From positions 1 through 64,000 of the forward strand of contig CAKKRM010000240.1 of the NCBI GenBank assembly GCA_919902735.1: 64,000 nucleotides of DNA, given 5' to 3'. Positions 23,098 to 32,610 of the stretch are shown here, in pieces (positions within the stretch are counted from its first letter, which is position 1; each line of letters opens with the position of its first letter). The notes beneath the pieces are model-generated. The model ran no database searches, was not told the origin of the DNA, and saw nothing but the letters and a program-made list of their open reading frames with translations. The stretch comes from Anaerolineales bacterium. GTDB taxonomy: Bacteria > Chloroflexota > Anaerolineae > Anaerolineales > Villigracilaceae. The translations under genes were made by a program, and so were the position numbers.

Positions 23098-26000
23098 ATG
23101 ACAAAGAATCCAGCGCCGCTTGCAATTGACACGAAAGAGAAAAGATATAAGGGCAGCCTGACAGGCACACTAGTAAGAACGCTCCTTATCTTTACCTTTA
23201 TTCCCCTTGCCATCATGGCAGGGGCGGCTTATTTTCGGGCACGTACTTTACTGCGCGATCAGGCGATTATACAATCCGAAAACCTGTTGAGTAACCAACT
23301 TAAGATTGTGGATGGGGAGATAAACGGCAAGGAGGAACATCTTGAATCATACCTGGCTTCCCCTTCCTTTTCAACGCTGATCGAGGTTGCCCTGCACGCA
23401 AACCCACAGAGCAGCGAGTTTCGCGCAATTCGCCAGAGTTTTATCAATGAAGTTCAGGCAGGGAATATTCAAAACGGAAACCCCATATTTGATGAGTTCT
23501 TTCTGGTTGACAAGGACGGTGTTATCACTGTTGCCAGTGAACTTGCGTGGCAGAGAATAACCCTCGACGTATCCATGTTTGAGGATATGGAAGAAATGCA
23601 CTCTCATGCTTTATATGGTTTTCCTCCCCTTTACGAGAACGAGTTAATTCTTGTTACGACAATAAACTACCAGACGGCACGGGGGTCTACGCTGGGGGCT
23701 TTGGTTGGTATCACCGAAAAAGAGAACCTGCAAGAATTACTTCAACCACTTAATGGGTTGTCGCCGCTTGCAAGCACTTATTTCATTTTGTCCGATAATC
23801 AATTCATCGCCAGTGATCCTGAAACAGGGGAATTTAATCGGATTGTTTCTTCAACGGCGCAGGATGAATTGATCGCGGGGCTTTCTGCGCTCGTTCAAAG
23901 CGGCGACGAAAAGCCGCTGGCCCTGGATATCACCTCGCCGGATGGTGAAGCCGCGCTTGCGCAACTGCAATGGTTCCCCAAGATGCGCAGCGGCATTGTC
24001 CTGGAGATCGATAATATCAATATCTATGGACAGGTTGCCAGCCTTGCGCCTTTTACCGTGCTGCTCGCGCTGGGAACTTTGATAGGCATCGGCATAGCAT
24101 TAACCTTTGGCATCCGGCGCGTTATCCGGCCCTTGCAGTCTTTATCTGAAATTACCCGAAAATTTGCAGAGGGGGACCTGAGTCAACGGGCAGAAGTGCG
24201 GGGCGACGATGAGGTTGGCACGCTGGCAAGTTCATTTAATTATATGGCCGATGAAATCGGAGAGGTGTACCGCTCTCTTGAACAAAAGGTGGAGGAGCGG
24301 ACGCGCCAAATTCAAACGGCTGCTGAAGTGGCGCAAAGTATCACAACCATTTCGAACCTGGATGAAATGTTGAAGAAAACCGCTGAACTGCTTGTTCAAC
24401 AATTTGGTTATCATCAGGCAAGCATCTTCATGGTGGATAAAAGCGGAAGGTTTGCCGATTTCAAAACGGGGTTTGGCTCTGCAACAAAAGGAATGATGGA
24501 GAAAAACTACAGGCTGGAAGTTGGCTCTGCCTCCATCATCGGCTGGGTCAGCAAAAACAACCGATCACGAATGGCCTCGGATGTTTCGGAAGATCCGCTG
24601 CACCTTAAAAATGAGTTACTCCCTGAAACACGCTCGGAAGCCAGCGTTCCGATTTCACTGGGAGACCTTGTTCTCGGCGTGCTCGATGTGCAGAGCGAAA
24701 AGTCTGGCGCGTTTAACAAAGACAGCATCGTTATGCTGCAAACTTTGGCCAGCCAAATTGCCGCAGCAATTCAAACCTCGGGCTTGATAGAAACAAGCCA
24801 CGTGAATTTCGAGGAGCTTGAACGGCTTTATCGTTCAAGCCGGTTGATTGCAGAGGCAAACAATGAGGAGGAGGTTTTCGCTATCAGCAGCCAAATCCTC
24901 AAGGGCGTGCCATATTCAGCAGCCCTGTTCGCTGTCGATAAAAATCAAATCCGCCTTATTTCCTCCGCCGACTCCACACGAGGCCTGGCATCTCTGGAAG
25001 AATTACAGAAGCAATATGAAATAGATTTCAGCGAGGTTAATGATTACCTGCTTAACGGGATAGCCATTGCCACCGCCGCAGACATGTCCCTTCCCAGGGC
25101 GTTTCAAGATATTATCCATCAATTGAAATTAACAAGCGCCGCATTTTTGTCAATGAAGCGGCAGGGTGTTTTAGCCGCCGTCATTTTGATCGGAGCGCGG
25201 AATCGCATCCTGACGAGCACGTCCGTTCAACTGTATGCGAATCTGGCCGACCTTGCGTCCATCACGCTCGAAAAGGTGGATGCAATACAACAAACGGCAA
25301 GGCATCTCAAGGAAATGGAATCTCTTGCCTCCATAAATGAGTTGATTTCATCCGCATCAGACCTTCAAGGTTTCTTTCGGGCACTGCTGGCAAAGATACA
25401 GCAAATCATTGGCGACTACAATTTGATCGTTGCCCTTTATGAAGAAAAGAGCAATACGATCAGCGTTCCATTCAACTACGAAAACAAAGAGGTTTCCTCC
25501 ATTGACTCGTTTCCACTTGGCGAAGGATTAACATCCATTCTGATTCGCACCCACCAGCCTCTGATGTTGGTGGAGAATACTGAAAAAAGGGCTTCGGAAT
25601 TGGGGGCAAAAGTGATTGGAAAACCCGCCCGTTCATGGATGGGCGCGCCCATGCTCGTACAAAACAACCCGATTGGCGCATTGATCATTCAGGACCTGGT
25701 GAACGAACATGCGTTTGACGAAAATGATCTTAAATTCTTCACCACGCTGGCTGGGCAGGTTGCGGGGGTAATCCACAATGTCCGTTTGCTGGGTGAAAGC
25801 GAGCATAAAGCGCTTCAGATTGAAACCGCCGCGGAAATTGCCCGCGATATCAGCGGCTCATTAAATCTTGACGAATTATTGATCAAAGCTGTCAATTTCA
25901 TACGGGAACGATTCAATTTTTATCATGCGGCTATTTTCCTTCATGACCTGCCTGGTGAATTTGCAATCATCCGCGAAGCGACGGGAGATGCCGGGGCTCA

Positions 26001-26967
26001 AATGAAGAGGGCCGGTTACAAAATCGGCGTGGGGTCAAAATCGATCGTTGGCTTTGTCAGTGGGCGCGGCGAACAACTGGTGGTAAACGACACTTCGAAG
26101 GATGCAACGTATTACGCAAACGTTCTATTGCCCGACACCCGCGCAGAGGCTGCAATTCCACTCAAGGTTGGCGAACGTATATTGGGCGTTCTCGATGTTC
26201 AAAGCACCAAGCCGTATGCTTTTTCAGATGACAACATGCGCAGTTTGCAAATCCTGGCTGATCAGTTGGCTGTTGCGGTTGTCAACACAGAGCTTTTTGC
26301 GGAAACACAGGAACACCTTTCGCAGCACCGCCTCCTCCACCACATTACCACCACGGCGGCTTCCGGTACCACCCTTGAAGAGGCGCTGGAAAGCGCCGTA
26401 AATGGCTTGCGAGTAACGCTCGGCGGCGACCGTGTAACAATTTTGCTGGCTGACCGTGAAAAAAAGATGCTTGAAGTAAAAGCTTCCATGGGATATTCTG
26501 ACGATATTTCAAGAACGCAGATAATGTTTGGGAGTGGAATCACCGGCTGGGTGGCCGAACACAGGCGTCCGTTAAGAGTCAGAAACGTGAGCGAAGACCC
26601 GCGCTATATTCAGGCGAGCTCAAACACGCGTTCTGAATTGGCCATCCCATTAATTTATCGCAATGAGCTGCTTGGCGTTTTAAACGTTGAAAGCGAGCAG
26701 GTGGATGCCTACACCGAAAACGACGAGGAAATGCTTGGCACACTCGGCGGAAGTTTGGCCGCGATCATTGCCAACGCGCGGCTTTTGGAGCAAATCCGAG
26801 TTCAGGCAGAGCGCGAGCGATTGATCAATGAGGTTGCAAGTAAAATACGCAGGTCTACCGACATGCAATCCATCCTGATGACAACCACGAGCGAAGTGGC
26901 TAGAATTACCGGCTCCCGCTTTGCCAGGATCAACATAAAGCCGTCAAACAACCCTGAAGAGTCTTAA
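23098..26967 (+). CDS. Membrane receptor: Cache-like - HAMP - five GAF, no kinase
   Basis: At 1289 residues the largest receptor of the array. Membrane helix at about 24-45, an outer Cache-like domain (about 46-310), a second helix, HAMP (about 338-392, with RRVIRPLQSL and EGDLSQRAEV), a coiled coil, then five GAF-type domains at roughly 418-568, 575-730 (degenerate), 738-900, 912-1070 and 1078-1232. The tail (ERERLINEVASKI...) is the start of another GAF helix and then stops. No HisKA, HATPase, GGDEF, EAL, cyclase or methyl-accepting domain follows. It must signal by contact with other proteins. The stop codon overlaps the next start (TAATG). Confidence 0.88.
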   Translation: MTKNPAPLAIDTKEKRYKGSLTGTLVRTLLIFTFIPLAIMAGAAYFRARTLLRDQAIIQSENLLSNQLKIVDGEINGKEEHLESYLASPSFSTLIEVALHANPQSSEFRAIRQSFINEVQAGNIQNGNPIFDEFFLVDKDGVITVASELAWQRITLDVSMFEDMEEMHSHALYGFPPLYENELILVTTINYQTARGSTLGALVGITEKENLQELLQPLNGLSPLASTYFILSDNQFIASDPETGEFNRIVSSTAQDELIAGLSALVQSGDEKPLALDITSPDGEAALAQLQWFPKMRSGIVLEIDNINIYGQVASLAPFTVLLALGTLIGIGIALTFGIRRVIRPLQSLSEITRKFAEGDLSQRAEVRGDDEVGTLASSFNYMADEIGEVYRSLEQKVEERTRQIQTAAEVAQSITTISNLDEMLKKTAELLVQQFGYHQASIFMVDKSGRFADFKTGFGSATKGMMEKNYRLEVGSASIIGWVSKNNRSRMASDVSEDPLHLKNELLPETRSEASVPISLGDLVLGVLDVQSEKSGAFNKDSIVMLQTLASQIAAAIQTSGLIETSHVNFEELERLYRSSRLIAEANNEEEVFAISSQILKGVPYSAALFAVDKNQIRLISSADSTRGLASLEELQKQYEIDFSEVNDYLLNGIAIATAADMSLPRAFQDIIHQLKLTSAAFLSMKRQGVLAAVILIGARNRILTSTSVQLYANLADLASITLEKVDAIQQTARHLKEMESLASINELISSASDLQGFFRALLAKIQQIIGDYNLIVALYEEKSNTISVPFNYENKEVSSIDSFPLGEGLTSILIRTHQPLMLVENTEKRASELGAKVIGKPARSWMGAPMLVQNNPIGALIIQDLVNEHAFDENDLKFFTTLAGQVAGVIHNVRLLGESEHKALQIETAAEIARDISGSLNLDELLIKAVNFIRERFNFYHAAIFLHDLPGEFAIIREATGDAGAQMKRAGYKIGVGSKSIVGFVSGRGEQLVVNDTSKDATYYANVLLPDTRAEAAIPLKVGERILGVLDVQSTKPYAFSDDNMRSLQILADQLAVAVVNTELFAETQEHLSQHRLLHHITTTAASGTTLEEALESAVNGLRVTLGGDRVTILLADREKKMLEVKASMGYSDDISRTQIMFGSGITGWVAEHRRPLRVRNVSEDPRYIQASSNTRSELAIPLIYRNELLGVLNVESEQVDAYTENDEEMLGTLGGSLAAIIANARLLEQIRVQAERERLINEVASKIRRSTDMQSILMTTTSEVARITGSRFARINIKPSNNPEES

Positions 26968-28565
26968 TGGAAAGTAATTTTTCAAACCAGCAATCCGCAA
27001 ATCCGGAAGAAGCCACCCGTTTATTTTATAAAAACTGGCGGGAACGCTTTGCGCTGCCTTTGCTTATCGGGGTTTTGGTATTTGGCGCAATTGTGTTGAT
27101 ACCGGCCATCAGCGCATCCACCAGCTTAGTGGTGGACATAATTTTCATCTCGGCGTATATGATAACAGGGCTTGTAACGGTGATCCGCTTTTCCTACACA
27201 ATACGGATGAGCGTGTTTTTACTTGCAGTGTACATGCTGGGACTGGGGGAACTGATCACTCATGGAGTTTTAGGCGACAGTCTTATCTTTTTCTTTGCAG
27301 TAATCGTATTTTCCACAATATTGCTTTCACCCCGCGCTGGCATTACGGTGACTATCGTCAATGTCCTTACTTTCGCGATGTTTGCCTATTTGTTTCTGAA
27401 TGAGCGCATCACGACTCTTAACCCATTTGCTTCCCCCGCAAAACTGGAGGATTGGTTCAGCGCCACTGGCGTCATCGTCATGTTTGGAGTGGTTGTTATT
27501 CTTGGGTTTCAAAGGCTGGAAATGGAATTTATCGAGGCGCAAAGGCAAATCGACTCAACGCTGAACATCCTGAAAGAAGAACGCATCAACCTGGAAAATA
27601 AGGTGGCAGAACGCACACAACAACTTCGTCAGATCAACGAAATTGGGCGGCATGTTGCGGGCATCCTGGATCCAGATGCAGTGCTGCCGCGCGCAGCGAC
27701 CATTATCGAAGCTCAATTCAAGTTTTACTACATCGCATTTTTTCTGGTGGATGTCACCAGCCAATGGGCGGAACTGAAAGAGGCCAGCGGTGAAGCCGGC
27801 AAGGTGCTGCGCGAGAACAAACATCGGCTGGATATTAATGGAAAAAGCCTTGTAGCAACCGCGATCCGCACCAAAGAAGGGCAGATTTCATTGAACAGCG
27901 GAACCGAGCAATTGCGAATTGACAACCCTTTGCTTCCATATACCCGTTCTCAAATTGCGCTTCCGCTGAGCGTTGGCGAATCAGTGCTCGGCGCCCTGGA
28001 AATTCACTCGACGATGGAAAACGCATTCCAGCCGGCAGACATTAATGCCTTTCACAATATGGCAAATGAAATTGCCATTGCCCTCGAGAATTCCCGTCTC
28101 TTTCGACAAGCCCAGCAAAGCCTTGCTGAAATGCGCGCAACACAAAGGCAATACCTTCAGGGCGCGTGGCAGTCGCTTACGGAAGAGAAAGACCTGACTT
28201 ATGCGCTTGGTGATAATGATGCCCTCAACAGCGATGAGAATGAGATCGAAATACCCCTCACGCTGCGAGAACAAATCATCGGACAGCTTCATTTGGTAAA
28301 TACAGTTGAGTGGACTCCTGAACAGAAAAGCCTTGTTGAAGCCATTGCAACCCAGGCCGCCCTCGCGCTGGAAAACGCACGATTGGTGGAGGAAAGCCAG
28401 TCCATTGCCGCCCGGGAAAAACTGGCAAACGAGATCATTTCCAAAGTTTGGACATCTGCAAATATGGAGGGCATCCTTCAGACGGCTGTTCGTGAACTGG
28501 GGAGGTCGCTCGAAGCCTCTGAAGTTGAAATTGAGCTATCCATGGAAGGGGGCGACTATGAATAG
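26967..28565 (+). CDS. Membrane receptor: six-TM - GAF, no kinase
   Basis: A 532-residue protein with about six membrane helices in residues 25-190, a coiled coil (about 195-225), one GAF domain (about 230-385, with IDNPLLPYTRSQIALPL), a half-GAF (about 410-480, IPLTLREQIIGQLHLV and later WTPEQKSLVEAIATQAA) and a short helix plus the first strand of a further GAF. There is no catalytic output domain. The start of the chain, KNWRERFALPLL, is repeated in the next gene (KDWRERFILAIL), so the pair arose by duplication. The stop overlaps the next start by eight bases. Confidence 0.87.
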   Translation: MESNFSNQQSANPEEATRLFYKNWRERFALPLLIGVLVFGAIVLIPAISASTSLVVDIIFISAYMITGLVTVIRFSYTIRMSVFLLAVYMLGLGELITHGVLGDSLIFFFAVIVFSTILLSPRAGITVTIVNVLTFAMFAYLFLNERITTLNPFASPAKLEDWFSATGVIVMFGVVVILGFQRLEMEFIEAQRQIDSTLNILKEERINLENKVAERTQQLRQINEIGRHVAGILDPDAVLPRAATIIEAQFKFYYIAFFLVDVTSQWAELKEASGEAGKVLRENKHRLDINGKSLVATAIRTKEGQISLNSGTEQLRIDNPLLPYTRSQIALPLSVGESVLGALEIHSTMENAFQPADINAFHNMANEIAIALENSRLFRQAQQSLAEMRATQRQYLQGAWQSLTEEKDLTYALGDNDALNSDENEIEIPLTLREQIIGQLHLVNTVEWTPEQKSLVEAIATQAALALENARLVEESQSIAAREKLANEIISKVWTSANMEGILQTAVRELGRSLEASEVEIELSMEGGDYE

Positions 28566-30231
28566 CGGCAACCCATTCAACGAATCGCCCTTCCCGACCG
28601 CCAATTTCAACTACAAAGACTGGCGCGAACGATTTATCCTGGCTATTTTACGAATCGCAAGTTTTCTTGCCATCTTGCCCTTGATTGGCTCATTTCCTAC
28701 AGCCACACTCGGAGATCGATTCCTTTTCATCGGAATGTACCTGATTCTGGTAGCGCTAACGGTTTTACCGGTGCCGTATTCCATTCGAGCCTATGCGCTG
28801 TTATTAATGTGCTTTGTCGTCGGCGTGAATGCAATCCTGGCGTGGGGTCCCTGGGCAGATGGGTCGCTTTTCCTTCTGACAGGCATAATCCTGTCATCCC
28901 TCCTGCTCGATCATCGAACCGATCTGTTTGTATTAATCATCAGCATCGTATTTATTGTTGGATTAGCCGCCCTTCAGCAGATTGGGGTTTATAAATTTAC
29001 AACAGTAAACATCCCCGCCATCACGCCTTCAGACTGGTTTGTGTACGGCCTTGATTTCTCCATTGCGGGTATTTTGCTTGTGGCAGCTTTCGGGCAGTTC
29101 AAAAACGCCTTTACCCGCATAATTCAGGATACACAGCGCGCATTCGATACCCTCGGCGCAGAACGCGCACAATTGGAAGAAAAGGTACGCGAACGCACCG
29201 ACAAACTCGAAACACAGACAGCCCAATTACGCACCTCCGCCACTGTTTCCCGTATTGTGGCGGAAACACAGAACATAACGGATCTTTTGGAGACAGTCAC
29301 ACAACTCGCATCCGACAAATTTGGGTATTATCACGTGGGGCTATATATATTGGATGAAAAGAAAAAAACAGCCTTCCTGCAAGCAGCCTCCTCGGCAACG
29401 GGAAAGCAATTAATTGGCCATGCCTTTCGCGTGGAACCAGACCTGCGAAACCCGCTTACCCAGGTGGTGGAACAAAACCGCCACATCATTTCATCCGACA
29501 TCGACAACCTTAATTTCGTGCGCGATCCAAATTTCCCCATTACCCGTTCACGCATGATATTGCCGCTCGCCGTACGCGGAAATGTTCTCGGAATGTTGGA
29601 CTTGCACTCAGATCAGCCGCAGGCATTCAGCACACAAGATGCAGAAATCCTGCAAACGCTCGCCGACCTGACTGCAATCACCTTTGATAACGTCCGCCTC
29701 ATTAATGAGACCAAAAGCCTGGTCGGCCAACTGGAGATTACTACAAGCATCCAGACACAACGAACCTGGAAAAAACTTACCAGCCGCCAAAAGCCGGCCT
29801 ACCAATACACCCCCGCCGGTGTACGGCCGGTATTTTCAACAAACAAGAAAGGCAGCAATGACGGCTTGCAGATTCCGTTAATACTTCATGGACAAAAGAT
29901 CGGCGGCATAACGCTAAAGAGAAAAGGAACAGCCACCGACTGGTCGGAACGGGAACGCCTGCTCGTGGAAAAAATTGCAGATCAGATTGCCCTGGCTCTC
30001 GAAAACAGCCGCCTTGTGGATGAAGCTCAAAAAAGCGCCATGCGCGACCAAATGATCGCAAATATTTCCACCCGCGTCCGCGAGACACTTGACATCGAAT
30101 CTGTTGTTCGTACAGCTACCACTGAACTTCGTAAAGTGTTCGACCTAAAAGAAGCCGAGATCAGCGTCGGCGCCCCTCAAACAGATGGCAGGCCTGTTAG
30201 AAAAAACACAAGCTCGCTCAAGTTGAAGTGA
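28558..30231 (+). CDS. Membrane receptor: six-TM - GAF, no kinase
   Basis: A 557-residue paralogue of the preceding gene with the same order: about six membrane helices, coiled coil, GAF (GYYHVGLYILDEKKK to FDNVRLI), half-GAF (IPLILHGQKIGGITLK) and a GAF stub. The ORF is open further upstream to 28306, but that part lies in the preceding gene in another frame; the ATG at 28558 gives the protein starting MNSGNPFNESPF and an eight-base overlap. The GAF motif here is NFPITRSRMILPL, more diverged than in the others. No output domain. Confidence 0.87.
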   Translation: MNSGNPFNESPFPTANFNYKDWRERFILAILRIASFLAILPLIGSFPTATLGDRFLFIGMYLILVALTVLPVPYSIRAYALLLMCFVVGVNAILAWGPWADGSLFLLTGIILSSLLLDHRTDLFVLIISIVFIVGLAALQQIGVYKFTTVNIPAITPSDWFVYGLDFSIAGILLVAAFGQFKNAFTRIIQDTQRAFDTLGAERAQLEEKVRERTDKLETQTAQLRTSATVSRIVAETQNITDLLETVTQLASDKFGYYHVGLYILDEKKKTAFLQAASSATGKQLIGHAFRVEPDLRNPLTQVVEQNRHIISSDIDNLNFVRDPNFPITRSRMILPLAVRGNVLGMLDLHSDQPQAFSTQDAEILQTLADLTAITFDNVRLINETKSLVGQLEITTSIQTQRTWKKLTSRQKPAYQYTPAGVRPVFSTNKKGSNDGLQIPLILHGQKIGGITLKRKGTATDWSERERLLVEKIADQIALALENSRLVDEAQKSAMRDQMIANISTRVRETLDIESVVRTATTELRKVFDLKEAEISVGAPQTDGRPVRKNTSSLKLK

Positions 30232-30253
30232 TAAAAGCAAAGAGCAAATCGAT

Positions 30254-32605
30254 ATGTATTCACCCATCCACAATTCCGCCCGCGAGTCAAAAAAGAATAT
30301 ACGTGGGCCTGTAAGCCGCCGCTTAAGCCTGAGAATCAAGCTTCCATTAATAGTAATCCTGTTATTGATTCTTGCCTTCATCGTCTCGACAATCTTGAGC
30401 ATTAGGGCGGCGCAAAGCGCTTTAACAGATACTTTAAAAGGGGAGTTAACAGCGCAAACAGCCACAAAAGCAGAGCTTATCCGCACCAATCTGGTGTGGA
30501 CAAGAAGCGTGGCGATAGACCTGGCCGCCGCCGCCGAAGTGATAAACTACGATGAAGAGACCATTCTTAAGACCATCAGCAATACGCTTGATCACAATGA
30601 ACAGATATTTGGCTCCACCATTGCATACGAGCCTTATCAATTTCAGCCTGCTATTTACTACTGGTCGCCCTATTACAGCCGCACCAGCGACGGACTCCGA
30701 TTTACCCAGCTCGGAAATTCAACCTATAACTATTTCGGCTGGGAGTGGTACACCCTTCCGAAAGCAAAACGGGAGCCAGTCTTATCCCCTCCCTACTTCG
30801 ACGAAGGCGGCGGCGAAATCTGGATGGTCACCTGGAGCGCTCCATTTTTTGACAACGCCGGGAAGGTCAAAGGGGTGGCAACGGCTGATATTGCCTTCTC
30901 CCAAACGCAGGAAATTGTAAGCAGCATATCCGTTGGCAAAAATGGCTATGCCTTTCTGTTGGACTCTCAAGGCGTAATACTGGGCATCGGAAAGAACGGG
31001 GGCGAATACCAGGTGATGGTTGATTCCATGTTAAGCGCCGCAGAGTCTTCACAAACGGAAGGCTGGGCTGGCCTGGTTTCAACCATGATGGCAGGCAATA
31101 CAGGCTTTGCCGATGTAGTTGATGCACGCGGCCAACCCATGTTCGTCGCCTACACGCCGGTTGGGCTGGATACTGGCTGGTCGCTGGCGCTTGCCTTCCC
31201 TCAGGCCGAACTTTTTCAGAAGGCATCGCAACTACAAAACACGCTCATTCTTTACGCGATCTTTGTTGTAATAATTTTTAGCGCCATTTTGTATATATTT
31301 ACCTTATCCATCACTGAACCGCTCCATCGCTTAACTTTGTATACCAGCCGCTTCTCGCCGGAACAATTACGCCTGACCAAGGGCCAAGCTGCAGAACCAA
31401 TCCACATACAAACCCGCGACGAACTGGAAGACCTGACCACCGCCTTCAATCAGATGACGACCGACTTATATCAGGCCTTTGAAACACTGGAAGAGCGCGT
31501 AAACGAACGCACCGATGCGCTTAATAAACGCGCCGCCCAGTTAAGAACGGTTGCAGATGTTGGAAAGGTGGTTGTATCTTTCCGCGACCTCTCAGAACTC
31601 CTGCAACGAACTGCCTACCTCATCCACGAAAACTTTGGCTACTACCATGCCGGCATATTTTTACTCGACGAACACAAGGAATATGCCGTATTAACCGCCA
31701 CCAACAGCCCAGGCGGACAACGTATGCTGGAAAGGAAACACCAACTTAAGATTGGAGAGACAAGCATTGTGGGCTACACGATTGAAAATACAAAAGCCCG
31801 CATCGCACTGGACGTTGGGCAGGATGCTGTTTTCTTTGACAACCCAGACCTCCCTCAAACACGATCTGAAATTGCGCTTCCACTGGTTATTGGCGGGCAA
31901 ATCCTCGGGGCTTTGGATGTGCAAAGCACGGAGCCTCAGGCCTTCAGTGAAGAGGATATTTCCACACTTCAAATCCTTGCAGACCAGATTGCAGTGGCCA
32001 TTCAAAACGCTAAACTGTTCGAGGAAATTGAAAAAGCGCTGGAGGCCGCCCGCATCGTTTACGGGGAAGTGAGCCGTGAAGCGTGGAGCAAAATTCTCCA
32101 CAACCAGCCCCGCATTGGTTACATTGCCACACAACCTGCCACCATCGAAACCCATGGCGAAGCGGTTGAACCAAGCCTCGCCAAAGCGTTCGAGACGGGA
32201 GACCTGATCCTCGGCGCAGACGGGCTTACCATCAGCGTACCCATAAAAATCCGCGGGCAGGCAATCGGCGCAATCCGCTTAAAAAAATCCGAAATTGCCG
32301 AGGCCTGGACGCAGGATGAAACCAACCTCGCCATTGCCCTATCCGACCAGTTGAGCGGCGCGCTCGAAAGCGCCCGCCTTTACCGCGAGTCTCAACAGCG
32401 CGCAGCCCGCGAATCACTCGTTTCTGATATTTCCGCGCGCATTAGCGGCGTTTCCCATTTGGATGCCATTCTTCGGGAAACAGTACAGGAGCTTGGGCAG
32501 GCGCTGGGCAACACGTCGGTCACTTTCCAGTTGTTGAACCAGCCTGATGGACAGAAACATGCCGCAGGTCCGCACGGAAGCGCAAATCATCCTGCTGAAA
32601 GATAA
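30254..32605 (+). CDS. Membrane receptor: Cache - HAMP - GAF, no kinase
   Basis: A 783-residue receptor: membrane helix (about 27-50), an outer dCache-type domain (about 51-330; FGSTIAYEPYQFQP and WMVTWSAPFFDNAGKVKGV are typical of dCache_1), second helix (about 330-353), HAMP to about 410, then GAF (about 450-592) with YYHAGIFLLDEHKEYAVL and NPDLPQTRSEIALPL. A half-GAF (about 600-712) and a GAF stub complete the chain. dCache domains bind small molecules such as amino acids or amines. No kinase or methyl-accepting output. A six-base gap separates it from the next receptor. Confidence 0.88.
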   Translation: MYSPIHNSARESKKNIRGPVSRRLSLRIKLPLIVILLLILAFIVSTILSIRAAQSALTDTLKGELTAQTATKAELIRTNLVWTRSVAIDLAAAAEVINYDEETILKTISNTLDHNEQIFGSTIAYEPYQFQPAIYYWSPYYSRTSDGLRFTQLGNSTYNYFGWEWYTLPKAKREPVLSPPYFDEGGGEIWMVTWSAPFFDNAGKVKGVATADIAFSQTQEIVSSISVGKNGYAFLLDSQGVILGIGKNGGEYQVMVDSMLSAAESSQTEGWAGLVSTMMAGNTGFADVVDARGQPMFVAYTPVGLDTGWSLALAFPQAELFQKASQLQNTLILYAIFVVIIFSAILYIFTLSITEPLHRLTLYTSRFSPEQLRLTKGQAAEPIHIQTRDELEDLTTAFNQMTTDLYQAFETLEERVNERTDALNKRAAQLRTVADVGKVVVSFRDLSELLQRTAYLIHENFGYYHAGIFLLDEHKEYAVLTATNSPGGQRMLERKHQLKIGETSIVGYTIENTKARIALDVGQDAVFFDNPDLPQTRSEIALPLVIGGQILGALDVQSTEPQAFSEEDISTLQILADQIAVAIQNAKLFEEIEKALEAARIVYGEVSREAWSKILHNQPRIGYIATQPATIETHGEAVEPSLAKAFETGDLILGADGLTISVPIKIRGQAIGAIRLKKSEIAEAWTQDETNLAIALSDQLSGALESARLYRESQQRAARESLVSDISARISGVSHLDAILRETVQELGQALGNTSVTFQLLNQPDGQKHAAGPHGSANHPAER

Positions 32606-32610
32606 ACGCG

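Noticed and set aside
30254-32605. Cache-HAMP receptors as methyl-accepting chemotaxis proteins
   Set aside because: No methyl-accepting signalling domain with its conserved hairpin tip follows HAMP, and no che genes are in the window.
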